Assembly (NCBI RefSeq): GCF_900089585.1
Contig: NZ_FLRH01000005.1
Coordinates: 1-42,455 of the forward strand
Length of the DNA stretch: 42,455 nucleotides
Reading direction: 5' to 3'
Origin: Micromonospora sediminicola
GTDB lineage: Bacteria; Actinomycetota; Actinomycetes; Mycobacteriales; Micromonosporaceae
Shown here: positions 24,615-32,423 of the stretch, one piece after another
Position numbering within the stretch: the stretch's first letter is position 1
Layout of the letters: each line of letters opens with the position of its first letter
The notes under the pieces: generated by a model
Database searches by the model: none
What the model saw: only the letters and a program-made list of their open reading frames with translations
Told to the model about the DNA's origin: nothing
Position numbers and translations under genes: made by a program

Positions 24615-24629
24615 CTACTTCAGAAGTAG
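24615..24629. promoter_or_regulatory. Toxin-antitoxin operator candidate
   Basis: CTACTTCAGAAGTAG has two perfect 7-bp arms around a central A, 11 bp upstream of the antitoxin start. It is the expected place for antitoxin autoregulation. Confidence 0.6.
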
Positions 24630-24724
24630 GCGGTCGGGCCAGCAAACGTCGGAGAGTTCCCGGGGCTCCCCACACCCGCTGACCAGGCGAGAGGCGGTAG
24701 GCGCTTGTCGGTCGTTGAAGGGAC

Positions 24725-25195
24725 ATGATGAGCGATCGGCCGGCGAGTGAGTGGCATCAACCTCAGCGGTTCTACGAGGCGCTGGGCCGCACAATGGCGG
24801 CTCTGGACGTCAGCCGCGCGCTGGAGGGGGCCACCGAGCTGCGCTGGTGGAGCGCGGATCACACGTGGAAGATCGAGTGGCGGGAGGGGCCGTACCCGTA
24901 TGAGGTGGCGGCTCGGCTGTGGCAGGACGCGTCCGCGGCCGAGAGCACGGTTGCTCTCGCGGTGGGCGGCCTGATCAGGCTCGACCCGCCAACGGGCAGC
25001 CCGAATTACACGTTGATGCGCGTCATGAACGTGCCGGTGCTGCTCAGGGCGCTGGAACCGACCGGTGCCGACGAGATAGCCCGCCGGATGAGACAGCAAC
25101 TGGTCGAGCTGGTGTCGGCCATGCAGGACCGATCGCCGAGGCCAGGGCCGTCACCGCACCAGGCGAAGGCTGCGGCGGACCCCGTCAGCGGTTGA
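24725..25195 (+). CDS. Hypothetical protein, paralogue of 33226-33654
   Basis: 156 residues from ATG 24725 (AAGGG upstream; a second ATG follows directly). The conserved core is RFYEALGRTMAAL, ATELRWWSADHTWKIEW and GPYPYEVAARL. The protein at 33226-33654 has the equivalents RYYEVLGRVLTAL, STHLDWWPGNSGRTWEIEW and GPFPAEVAARL. Both look soluble, with a possible later beta region and V-x-N-V/P-V-LRA-x-P motif. The function is unknown. The two paralogues point at each other and bracket the mobilization region. Confidence 0.78.
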   Translation: MMSDRPASEWHQPQRFYEALGRTMAALDVSRALEGATELRWWSADHTWKIEWREGPYPYEVAARLWQDASAAESTVALAVGGLIRLDPPTGSPNYTLMRVMNVPVLLRALEPTGADEIARRMRQQLVELVSAMQDRSPRPGPSPHQAKAAADPVSG

Positions 25196-25201
25196 TCAGG
25201 G

Positions 25202-25879
25202 CTACGACGCCGCCTGAGCGGGCGTGGGTAGCCACAGCTGGAAACGGGCGTGCTCGGCCAGGCCGGCGACGTCGTCGACGGGCCGGTCGTGACGTCGCAG
25301 CGTGGCCAGCCGCTGGCCGGCGAGGCGTTCCAGGGCGGCGCGGATCGCGGGTGCGGGGTGGCCGGTGCTCTCGGCGAGGCGGGTCAGCGTGGTGTCGGTG
25401 GTGGCGCCGCTGAAGGTGACGAGCAGGGCCACCGCGGCGGCGGATGTGGCGTCGTCGAGGGCGGCCTGGTGCGGGTCGTCAAACGTCGCCGGCGGGGTGT
25501 GGTGGCGCTCGGGGAGCGGTTCTTCGCCGAGGGCGAGCAGCACGCCGTTGAGGGCGGCGCGGATCCGGTGGCGGTCCCATGGGTGGCGGCCGGCGTACAG
25601 CTGGTCGGCGAGTTCGGCGAGGGTGGTCTCCCACTGCGCGGCGGTGCGGGGCGGGCGGGGCCGGATGGTCCGCTCGACGACGCGCTGCGCGGGTACGGTG
25701 CGGATCCGGCCGGCGTCGACGTCGGCCTGGTGGCGGCGCTGGGCGGTGCGCAGCTCGTAGGCGCGTTGCCGGCAGGACCGGTCGCAGTAACGCTTCTTGC
25801 GGCCCGTGGGCGGCTGGACGATCGTGTTGCCGCACCATCCGCACGGCGTTTCGATCTCTCGTTCGGTGTCAGCCGCCAT
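25202..25879 (-). CDS. Zinc-finger protein (225 aa) coupled to the nuclease-like gene
   Basis: 225 residues; ATG 25879 overlaps the upstream stop by one base (TGATG). The N-terminus has CGWCGNTIVQ, then RYCDRSCRQRAYELR, a CxxC...CxxxC finger of the type seen in small DNA-binding proteins. A helical middle follows (AQWETTLAELADQLYAG). The C-terminal half reads like a winged helix (TRLAESTGHPAPAIRAALER, LAGQRLATLRRHDR). It could regulate or work with the DUF4379 nuclease-like protein. Function not known. Confidence 0.75.
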   Translation of the reverse strand: MAADTEREIETPCGWCGNTIVQPPTGRKKRYCDRSCRQRAYELRTAQRRHQADVDAGRIRTVPAQRVVERTIRPRPPRTAAQWETTLAELADQLYAGRHPWDRHRIRAALNGVLLALGEEPLPERHHTPPATFDDPHQAALDDATSAAAVALLVTFSGATTDTTLTRLAESTGHPAPAIRAALERLAGQRLATLRRHDRPVDDVAGLAEHARFQLWLPTPAQAAS

Positions 25880-27174
25880 CAGGCGGTGGCCTTGCGTCTG
25901 GCGTCGCGGAGGAACTGTTTCGCGTAGGAGGTCGACGCGCCGGTGAGCGCCGCCAGGAGGCCGCCCAGCTGCGGGCTGTGAAGTGGGACGCCCTGGGTCA
26001 GCAGCGCTGCCAGGGTCGTCTCCAGCCGGTCCCGTTTAGAGGTTGGCGGCCGTCCGGGCGGCGTCGGTAGCCACGCGGCCAGGTCGGGGTTCGTGGAGTA
26101 CAGCGCCCGTTGCTCCACCGGCGGCGGGGTCTGCCGTGGCACCGGCGTCGGCACACCTTCGGCGGGCGGCAGCGTGCGGCCGGTGGCGGCCAGGGCCTCG
26201 GCGACCCGGTGGCCGAGCGCTTCGGGATCTTCCTGGGCGTGCGTGGTGATGGTGATGCCACCGACGGGCGGCAGGCCCTGTTCCCGGATCCGGATCACGA
26301 GGTACCCGGCGGTCTCCATCTGCTGGGTCAGCCGCCTGTCACGGTCGACCGAGAACTGGTGGGTCAGCTCGTCGTACTCCACGACGATGCGGTGCTCGGC
26401 GTCGACCAGGTCGCGCAGCCCGCGTACCGGTGGCGCCGCCGAGGGATGCCCGACGTAGCGCAGGCCGGTCACCGCGGCGACGGCGGCGAGCACGCTGCCC
26501 TCGCGGTCCCCGCGCGTCGCGTAGCAGGCCGGACACCCTCGGCCGCGCGTACGGTCGCAGACCTTCTGCTGCCAGGTGTGGCCCTGCGCGCAGCGCCACC
26601 ACACCGTTCGGGCCGACCGCGCGGACAACGTCTGCGGGTCCAGGTCACCGTTGAGGTCCACCGCCCACTGCCGCATGAGCATCGGCGCGGCCTCGGACAG
26701 TCGCGGCGCCGGCCGCCGTCCACCCGCGCACGTCGGGCAGCCGCGTCCACGCAGCGCCCGCACATCGACCCGGGCATCCCACACGTGGCCGGCCCGGCAC
26801 CGCCACCACACCCGCGCCGTTGCCCCACATCGCAGCTGCGCTGGGTCAAGCCCGGGGTTGAGATCGGCCGCCCACTCGGTCAGCAGATCGGGCCGGCCAA
26901 CGCTCAGGACAGGATGACGGACGCGGGGACAGCGGCCACAACGGCCAGGAGCGGTGGCCTTGCTCGACACCATCGCCTGCCAGACATGCCCCGCCGAGCA
27001 GCGCCACCACACCCGCGCGCGAGAGCGGACCGAGACGGTCATCGGATCGAGGCCTGCGTTGAGATCGTGCGCCCACATGGCCAGCAACTCGGGCACACTC
27101 GCCACCGCCACGCGCAAGCCGCCACCGGTGCGGCCAGAGCTCACGAGAACGGCGGGGCGTTGAACGGAACTCAC
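25879..27174 (-). CDS. Triple DUF4379 zinc-ribbon protein with Vsr-like nuclease domain
   Basis: 431 residues from GTG 27174; no ribosome site is clear and the frame continues to 27399, so the start is uncertain. Three zinc-ribbon repeats of the DUF4379 (PF14311) pattern lie at ~27-83, 94-149 and 163-217. Each has W-x-x-D-LN-x-x-LDP, then WWRC-x-x-GH-x-W, then CGRC, CPTC or CPAC. Residues ~225-305 look like a Vsr/PD-(D/E)XK-type fold: LRDLVDAEHRIVVEYDEL, H272, a helix and YLVIRIRE. Such repeat-nuclease fusions are known from phages and defence islands; activity here is untested. A 225-aa zinc-finger gene is coupled downstream. Confidence 0.75.
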   Translation of the reverse strand: MSSVQRPAVLVSSGRTGGGLRVAVASVPELLAMWAHDLNAGLDPMTVSVRSRARVWWRCSAGHVWQAMVSSKATAPGRCGRCPRVRHPVLSVGRPDLLTEWAADLNPGLDPAQLRCGATARVWWRCRAGHVWDARVDVRALRGRGCPTCAGGRRPAPRLSEAAPMLMRQWAVDLNGDLDPQTLSARSARTVWWRCAQGHTWQQKVCDRTRGRGCPACYATRGDREGSVLAAVAAVTGLRYVGHPSAAPPVRGLRDLVDAEHRIVVEYDELTHQFSVDRDRRLTQQMETAGYLVIRIREQGLPPVGGITITTHAQEDPEALGHRVAEALAATGRTLPPAEGVPTPVPRQTPPPVEQRALYSTNPDLAAWLPTPPGRPPTSKRDRLETTLAALLTQGVPLHSPQLGGLLAALTGASTSYAKQFLRDARRKATA

Positions 27175-27414
27175 ATTGCCAGCATGCCTGGTTGACCCGC
27201 CACGGCCCAACGGCGCAGCTGGCCGCCCGTCGCGCAGGGGCGGGGTGGCGGACGCCGGACACACCACGGCGGTCGACCCGGTCAGCGTCCGACACGGCCC
27301 GGAGCCGGGTCGAAAGTCTGCCTTTTCCTCCAACTTGCTCCGGCGGCCTGGCAGGGGAGTAGTGGCCCATCCTGGTCGGGCGTTACCACCCGTTGCCACC
27401 CGCTGCTGGCCTGG

Positions 27415-28428
27415 TCAGCGGCCGGGTTGGCGGCGTTGGTGTTGGTGGTCGTTGCGCCACTGGCCGAGCCGGATCCGCAGCACGGTGAGGAGTTCCTCGG
27501 CGTCGCCGCGGGTGACCACCGGCACCTTGGGTGGTGCGGCGAAGCCTTGCCGGGCGGTGGTGGCCGGATCCGGGCGGGTACGTTGCCGGCCGCCGTCGGG
27601 GAGGGTCTGGTCGTGGCGGCCATCGACGCGCTCGCCGTGCAGTTCGGCGCGGACACGCGGCCACGACAGCGCCCGGTCGACCTGGCTGGCCTTGAGCCAC
27701 ACCTGCTCGCCGCCGGCGTCGACCCAGCCGAGGAGGCTGACCCGGTATCCGATGACCGTGCCGTCGCGGGTCGTCGACGCGGCGAACAGCACGCCGCGGG
27801 CGGCGAGCTGGTGCTCCCATCCGGCGCGGCCGGCGCCGGCCGCGGCGGTGCGGGCGGCGTGCATGGCCTCGCGGAGCTGGACCCGCTGCGGCGTCTGGCC
27901 GAGCCGGGCCGCTCGGGCGCGTTCCCCGGCCGTGGTGGTGGCGTACCGGCCGGTGCGGCGGTCCTGCGTCAGCGCGGTGAGGTCGTGGTCGCGTTCGAGC
28001 TGGCGGCAGGAGCGCATCGAGCGGGCGTAGTCGTGGCTGTCGCGCCACAACCGGCCGTGTGCGTCGATGCGGCAGGCGACGATGTGGATGTGGTCGTCGC
28101 CGTGGCGTACCGCGACCCACGGGTGTCCGGCCAGGCCCATCGTCTCGATGTGCTGGGCGGCGATCGCGGCCCACTGGTTGTCGTCGAGCAGCGGGTCCTG
28201 CGGTGCGGTACGCAGGGAGCAGTGCCAGACCGGCCGGGTGATGTCGGGCCGGCGCGAGGCGTAGAACGTCATGTCGGCTGCCCAGGTGTGCCACTGGCGG
28301 GGGTCGTCGAGTAGCGCGCCGTCGCCGGTGATCGTGCGCGGGTCGGCGTGTTCCTCGCGGCGGCCCTGCCCGTAGAGGTAGCGGGCCAGGCCCGTGAAGT
28401 TCGCCCCCTTGCGGATCTTCCCGATCAC
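27415..28428 (-). CDS. MobA/VirD2-like relaxase
   Basis: 337 residues from GTG 28428, 2 bp after the MobC stop; the frame is open upstream but overlaps mobC. The N-terminal motif is GANFTGLARYLYG (8-20, with candidate nucleophiles Y17/Y19). The metal-binding three-His motif lies in HGDDHIHIVACRI (109-121). A long R-rich helical tail follows. This is the relaxase family (PF03432) that nicks oriT and stays bound to the 5' end of the transferred strand. With MobC upstream it forms a mobilization cassette, normally a single-strand mechanism, in an element that also encodes FtsK/TraB-type dsDNA motors. Confidence 0.88.
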   Translation of the reverse strand: MIGKIRKGANFTGLARYLYGQGRREEHADPRTITGDGALLDDPRQWHTWAADMTFYASRRPDITRPVWHCSLRTAPQDPLLDDNQWAAIAAQHIETMGLAGHPWVAVRHGDDHIHIVACRIDAHGRLWRDSHDYARSMRSCRQLERDHDLTALTQDRRTGRYATTTAGERARAARLGQTPQRVQLREAMHAARTAAAGAGRAGWEHQLAARGVLFAASTTRDGTVIGYRVSLLGWVDAGGEQVWLKASQVDRALSWPRVRAELHGERVDGRHDQTLPDGGRQRTRPDPATTARQGFAAPPKVPVVTRGDAEELLTVLRIRLGQWRNDHQHQRRQPGR

Positions 28429-28430
28429 CG

Positions 28431-28799
28431 TCAGCGCCGGCCGGTTCGCGACGCCGCGCGGATCTCGGCGACCGCCGCGCGGACCTCGGCGTACACCGCG
28501 GCGGCTTCCCGCTCGGCCGGGTACCGGCGCTGCGTGTTCGCCCACCGGGCAAGCTGGTTGAGGTTGTTCCCGGCCCGCACCAGCGCGGCGTAGGCGTCGA
28601 CGTCGACCTGGCGCTGCGGCCCGGCCGCCGTCGACGCGCCGGGCGTACGGGCGAGCAGCTCGTTGACGACCGCGCGGACCCACGCGCCGAGTTCGCGGCG
28701 GCCGGTCGCCTCCCGCGCTGCCGTCCAGGTGGCGTGCTCGCCCGGGCTCAGCCGCACCCGCACGTCGCGGGTACGTCGTACCGGACCGCCACGCACCAT
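28431..28799 (-). CDS. mobC: MobC-like mobilization accessory protein
   Basis: 122 residues from ATG 28799. RTRDVRVRLSPGEHATWTAA resembles an RHH/MobC start. ELGAWVRAVVNELLAR is followed by the typical MobC signature ALVRAGNNLNQLARWAN (residues ~75-91). Known MobC proteins bind oriT and help the relaxase open the strands. It directly precedes the relaxase gene. The inverted repeats just upstream (28830-28905) are the natural place for its binding site. Confidence 0.85.
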   Translation of the reverse strand: MVRGGPVRRTRDVRVRLSPGEHATWTAAREATGRRELGAWVRAVVNELLARTPGASTAAGPQRQVDVDAYAALVRAGNNLNQLARWANTQRRYPAEREAAAVYAEVRAAVAEIRAASRTGRR

Positions 28800-28829
28800 G
28801 ACCGTTGCACCCCGTTCCCGCCGGCCGTT

Positions 28830-28905
28830 CCTGACCGTTCCGGAACGATCAGGCTGTTCCCGCGAACGGTGCCCGGCGGGCGTTAGCGGCAGCGCTACCG
28901 CAACG
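28830..28905. repeat. Inverted repeats upstream of mobC
   Basis: The first is 24 bp long (28830-28853), symmetric apart from one base pair per arm, centred on CGTTCCGGAACG. The second has arms CGTTAGCGG (28881-28889) and CCGCAACG (28898-28905) with one bulged base. They are possible MobC/relaxase sites or a mobC operator. Confidence 0.6.
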
Positions 28906-29122
28906 GGGGTTGGCGGGAACGGCCCGCAGGGGAACGGGGCCGGGTTGTTCCGCGGCAGCGAGCGCAGCGAGCGGCCGGGAAAGCGGGGGAGGGCGCGGCG
29001 GCTGGCAGGCCGGCAAGCGTCCCTGCCGGCATAGCTCGCTGCCCCGGCTGAGCTGCCCCGGTGGCCAGGGAGGGCGTCCAGGCCGCGATGGGCAACGGTC
29101 CCGCCGGGAGCTTCCACTCGTC

Positions 29123-29168
29123 GTTCCGCAGGTCGTTCCGCGGAACGTTCCGCAGGTCATTCCGAAAC
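29123..29168. repeat. 12-bp iteron array with TTCCGCGGAA core
   Basis: Units start every 12 bp: GTTCCGCAGGTC (29123), GTTCCGCGGAAC (29135, a perfect palindrome), GTTCCGCAGGTC (29147) and ATTCCGAAAC (29159). The central unit shares the core TTCCGCGGAA with the dispersed palindrome, and the other units carry half of it. Confidence 0.65.
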
Positions 29169-29514
29169 TGGTTGCTGGCGGTGGTCGTGTTGGCGCAGGC
29201 CGGCCCGGGTGGCAACGGGGTTGGTGGCGGGTCGACACGTTCAGCGCGCTCCCGCCGGTCGCGGCGGCGGCGCGCTGACGATCGAGCGACCGTGGAGTTG
29301 GGCCAGGGCGGTTACCGGTCACGGGTGTGCCGCCCTGGCGACGATGTGACGCCTCTGCGCAGCGCGTGCGACCCGCTCGACCCGCCGCCGGTGGGTGACG
29401 CGAGCGCGGGCCGGCGGCTGGGCTGGGTGGCGTCACTGACGTTGCGCGGGGCCCGAGAATGCAAGGGGGTGTGTCCCGTGTAAGTGGACATCGAGGCCGG
29501 GGCGCGGTGTCCGT

Positions 29515-29528
29515 GATTCCGTGGAATG
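29515..29528. repeat. Dispersed palindrome copy 5 (intergenic)
   Basis: GATTCCGTGGAATG lies 22 bp beyond the stop of the Cys/His-rich gene and is not inside a supported coding region. It keeps both ATTCC and GGAAT arms. Confidence 0.6.
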
Positions 29529-29549
29529 CCTCCGCGACGGTGGCGGTCG

Positions 29550-30008
29550 TCAGGTCGGTGATGCCTGGGTGTGTCGGGTGCTCGCCGTGCCGTGCAGCGG
29601 TGGGTGGTGGGTGACGGCGCCGCAGTGGCAGGTCCAGGTGTGGTGGCCGCGGTGGGTGTGCGGGGGCGGGCACGGACAGGGTGTCCAGCCGACCTGTCCG
29701 CCGGGCTCGCCGGCGGGGTGCCGGCCCGCTCCGGAGCAGCGCGCGGGGGCGGGGGCGACGAACCGGATGCCGCCGGCGCGGGTGACGCGGACATGGTGGG
29801 CGAGGTTGTCGCAGTGTGGGCAGGTCGGCGCCGGACCGCTGGTGGTGGGCCGGATCCGGCCGTGGTCGGGGCAGGTCCAGTCGCCGGCGAGCAGCGTCGG
29901 TGTCAGCCGGCCCCAGTCCACGCTCACGCGGGTTGACGTTAGCGGCCTGGTAGCGCCCTGGTAACGCCTCCGCTGGGCTGGTAGCGGCTCTCTGGTAGCG
30001 CCGGTCAT
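29550..30008 (-). CDS. Cys/His-rich zinc-binding protein
   Basis: 152 residues if translation starts at ATG 30008, which overlaps the upstream stop (ATGA). GTG 29927 (125 aa) is an alternative, because the DNA in between is a repeat. The body contains WTCPDHG, TCPHCDNLAHH, RCSGAGRH, then CPCPPPHTHRGHHTWTCHCG: at least two zinc sites. I recognise no family. It is coupled to the replication-relaxation protein gene and could be a small DNA- or RNA-binding partner. Confidence 0.65.
   Translation of the reverse strand: MTGATREPLPAQRRRYQGATRPLTSTRVSVDWGRLTPTLLAGDWTCPDHGRIRPTTSGPAPTCPHCDNLAHHVRVTRAGGIRFVAPAPARCSGAGRHPAGEPGGQVGWTPCPCPPPHTHRGHHTWTCHCGAVTHHPPLHGTASTRHTQASPT
29947..30000. repeat. Four CTGGTARCG repeats
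   Basis: CTGGTAGCG at 29947, CTGGTAACG at 29958, CTGGTAGCG at 29978 and 29992, all in the same orientation at 11-, 20- and 14-bp steps. They fall in the first codons of the Cys/His-rich gene. They may be a regulatory or iteron-like site. Confidence 0.6.
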
Positions 30009-31711
30009 CTAGTGGCCGGGCGGGGTGGGGGCACGGTGGCCTTGCTGCCGGCGGCGAGGCGGCCGCGGATGGCGCTCAGCCGCTGGCCGAGGGTCGGCAC
30101 GCGGTCGCGGTCGGTGTACGGGATGGGGGTGCCGGCGTGGCAGTGGGGGCAGTGCTCGCCGGCGTACCAGTCGGGTCCGGTGGGGTCGGGGCGGGGGTAG
30201 GCGATCGCGCAGGTGCCGCAGATGATCAGGTGCTCGCGGTCGTGCTCGGCGCCGACCTGCGCGGGGTCGGTGCGGCGGCGGGCCCGCCAGCCCAGCCGGT
30301 CCCAGACGGCGGCGACGTGGTCGTCGCGCACGGCCCGGTAGTCCTCGATCGCCGCCTCCTGGACGCGCTCCTGGGTGTGCGCGGGTGGCTGGCGCAGCCG
30401 GTCGAGTTCGTAGTCGGCGAGCAGCCGGCCGGTCTGCAGGGCGGCCGCGGCGGCACGCAGCCTCGGATGGTCGTGGCCGGCGGCGGCGAGCAGCTGCTCG
30501 GCCTGCCGCGTCCACTCCGCGGCGTGCCGGTCGACCAGCACGGCGCGGGCGCGGGCGGTCAGGGTCGGGTCGTCGCGGTCGGCCCACCAGGCCAGGAGCG
30601 CGTCGACAACGTCCGCGTCGTCGTCGAGACGTTCGTGGCGGGTGGCCGGCGGCCAATGCTGTAGCAGCTGCCCGGCGGCGGGGTCGTCCAGGAGCCGGGC
30701 GACGTCGGCGGCGGCGTCGCAGATCTCGTGCAACGCGTCGACGCGGTCGCGGCGGGCCGCCTGCGCGGCGGCCTGGTCGTGGTGCTGTTGCGCGCGGGCC
30801 TGCGCGGCGATCCGCCCTGCCAGGAGCTCGGGCAGGCTGGCGCGGGTGGCGGCCTCCCCGGGCAGCAGCCACACCGGCGCGTCGACCACCGCGGCGGCCG
30901 GATCGCGGACCAGACCGCACGCGGCGACCACCAAGGCGCGGGCGTCGGCGATGTCCCGGCCGGCCTGCCCGCCGTAGACCAGGCCGGCGCTACGACTGGC
31001 GGCGGCGAGCTGCCGGCCGGCGGCGGCGAGGAACGTGGCGGCGCGGGCCTGCGTGGTGGTCAGCAGCAGCAGCGGCGGGCAGTGCGGCCACCGGCCCTCC
31101 CACGCCCGATCTTCGGCGTAGGCGAGGTAGCGGGTCACCTTTTCCCGCAGCACCACCTGCGACATGGTGGCGAGGTCGATCTCCACAAACGCGGCTGCGG
31201 TGCCGACCACGCCGGCGTGGTCGGCGTCGACGAGCAGCACCGCGTCCGGGGTCAGCCGCCGCAGCCGCGCGCCCCAGCTCGGTCGGGTGCTCTCCCACTC
31301 CTGCCAGCCCGCCCGGTCCGACCACCACTCCCGCAGCGCCAGGCCGGCGGCCGGGCCGTGGTCGCGCACCGCGAGCCACGCCTCGCCGATCGCCGCGGCG
31401 TGCGCGACGTGCAGCCCGGAGGGCTTCTGCCGGCCGGGCGCGGCCGCGGTCCCGGCCACGAGGCGGGCGCCGGCGATGCGCAGCCACCAGTGCCGCGGCG
31501 CGGACCCGGCTTCCCGGCCGGGGCGCACGGCGTCGACCAGGCCGGCGCCGCGTAGCCGGTCCAGGCGGTGGCGGACCGTGCGGACCGGCGCGCCGGTGGC
31601 CCGGGCCAGCTGGTCGGTGGTCAGCACGCGGTGGGCGTCGAGCAGGACCAGCAGTTCGTGCGACGGGCCGCCGGAGGTCCGCAGCCGCTGCACGAACGCC
31701 CGATCTGACAC
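30005..31711 (-). CDS. Replication-relaxation family protein
   Basis: 568 residues. The N-terminal winged helix (LVLLDAHRVLTTDQLARATG, APVRTVRHRLDRLRGAGLV, HWWLRIAGARLV) and the following acidic-core domain (LTPDAVLLVDADH, FVEIDLATMSQVVLREKVTRYLAY) fit the Replic_Relax family (PF13814). This family is common on actinobacterial plasmids and integrative elements and is thought to act in replication or relaxation. The C-terminal part is arginine-rich and helical, ending with a zinc ribbon (CGTCAIAYP, CPHCHAGTP). It is the element's best replication-type candidate, about 2 kb from the mob genes. Confidence 0.85.
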   Translation of the reverse strand: MSDRAFVQRLRTSGGPSHELLVLLDAHRVLTTDQLARATGAPVRTVRHRLDRLRGAGLVDAVRPGREAGSAPRHWWLRIAGARLVAGTAAAPGRQKPSGLHVAHAAAIGEAWLAVRDHGPAAGLALREWWSDRAGWQEWESTRPSWGARLRRLTPDAVLLVDADHAGVVGTAAAFVEIDLATMSQVVLREKVTRYLAYAEDRAWEGRWPHCPPLLLLTTTQARAATFLAAAGRQLAAASRSAGLVYGGQAGRDIADARALVVAACGLVRDPAAAVVDAPVWLLPGEAATRASLPELLAGRIAAQARAQQHHDQAAAQAARRDRVDALHEICDAAADVARLLDDPAAGQLLQHWPPATRHERLDDDADVVDALLAWWADRDDPTLTARARAVLVDRHAAEWTRQAEQLLAAAGHDHPRLRAAAAALQTGRLLADYELDRLRQPPAHTQERVQEAAIEDYRAVRDDHVAAVWDRLGWRARRRTDPAQVGAEHDREHLIICGTCAIAYPRPDPTGPDWYAGEHCPHCHAGTPIPYTDRDRVPTLGQRLSAIRGRLAAGSKATVPPPRPATR

Positions 31712-31760
31712 GGCTGCGCTTGCCTCCCCCGCGATATCGCTGCCTATGGCCCGCTTCCGG

Positions 31761-31777
31761 TGACACAGACAGTGTCA
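31761..31777. promoter_or_regulatory. Palindrome upstream of the replication-relaxation gene
   Basis: TGACAC-N5-GTGTCA lies 50 bp upstream of the start at 31711. A further pair, CGCCTGT/ACAGGCG, lies just beyond it. It is a likely operator of the gene. Confidence 0.5.
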
Positions 31778-31835
31778 GTCGCCTGTCGAGTCGAATCTGT
31801 CACAGGCGGCCTGACCAGCGCTGTGAGCGGGGCCG

Positions 31836-31870
31836 GGGTTGCCGTTCGGGTCCGAAGCAAACGGCAACCC
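31836..31870. other. Perfect 11-bp hairpin
   Basis: GGGTTGCCGTT (31836-31846) and AACGGCAACCC (31860-31870) form a stem around a 13-nt loop in the intergenic region between two divergent genes. No T-tract follows, so a classic terminator is unlikely. Confidence 0.5.
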
Positions 31871-31961
31871 GACAGTCTGGCCGGCGGGCGATGAGGCCGC
31901 CCGGATTAGCGACTCCCCGTGTCTATGCCTGCACGCAAAGCATCGGGCATCATGCATGCCC

Positions 31962-32423
31962 ATGGGACTTCTGGACTCGCTGCGTAAACGCCGTGCCGTC
32001 AAGGAACTCGAACTGAACCGATGGGCCAACCACACCGCGTTGATGGAGATCGCCGCGGGGCTCTCCGTTGCGGTGATGCGGTGTCACGACGACACCTGGC
32101 AGTTCGTTGAGCGTTACGCCTCCGGCCGTGATCACTGGAGGTCTCCTGACCCGGTGAGGATGTCGGATCGCGAGGATTCGATGGTGGAGGTACGGCTGTC
32201 TGGACCTCAACTGGCCATGGCCATTGAAGCGCTGGCCCACGTCGCCGACATCCCGTACATGCGGGGTTACCACACGGCGGAGTCCCGAGCTATCGCCAAG
32301 AGGCTGTACGTCGAGATCCGCGACGTCCTGACGCAGTACGACGCGGCTGACCCTGGCGCCGCCGTTGCGGCCATCGTCCTCGATGACCAGATCGGCACGG
32401 CGCCCAGTGGCGGTGGCCGGTGA
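31962..32423 (+). CDS. Hypothetical protein (153 aa)
   Basis: 153 residues from ATG 31962 (ATG 31956 is an alternative; neither has a clear ribosome site). The start GLLDSLRKRRAVKELEL is basic and helical. Later landmarks are DSMVEVRLSGPQLAMAIEAL, HVADIPYMRGYHTAESRAIA and RLYVEIRDVLTQYD. It is soluble. Its stop overlaps the next start (GTGA), giving a two-gene plus-strand operon with a membrane protein. Family not recognised. Confidence 0.72.
   Translation: MGLLDSLRKRRAVKELELNRWANHTALMEIAAGLSVAVMRCHDDTWQFVERYASGRDHWRSPDPVRMSDREDSMVEVRLSGPQLAMAIEALAHVADIPYMRGYHTAESRAIAKRLYVEIRDVLTQYDAADPGAAVAAIVLDDQIGTAPSGGGR

Larger units (their letters stand above)
28800..29549. other. 750-bp non-coding region upstream of mobC: candidate oriT
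   Basis: I find no supported gene. The open frames translate DNA repeats or lack ribosome sites. The region contains a 24-bp inverted repeat (28830-28853), a bulged inverted repeat (28881-28905), many GTTCC boxes, a 12-bp iteron array (29123-29168) and palindrome copy 5. Such a cluster immediately upstream of mobC-relaxase is the usual position of oriT. Confidence 0.55.

Noticed and set aside
28849..29673. Minus-strand frame with NDLRNVPRNDLRNDEWK-like repeats
   Set aside because: The peptide repeat is just the 12-bp DNA iteron array read as codons; there is no ribosome site and no coding bias around it.
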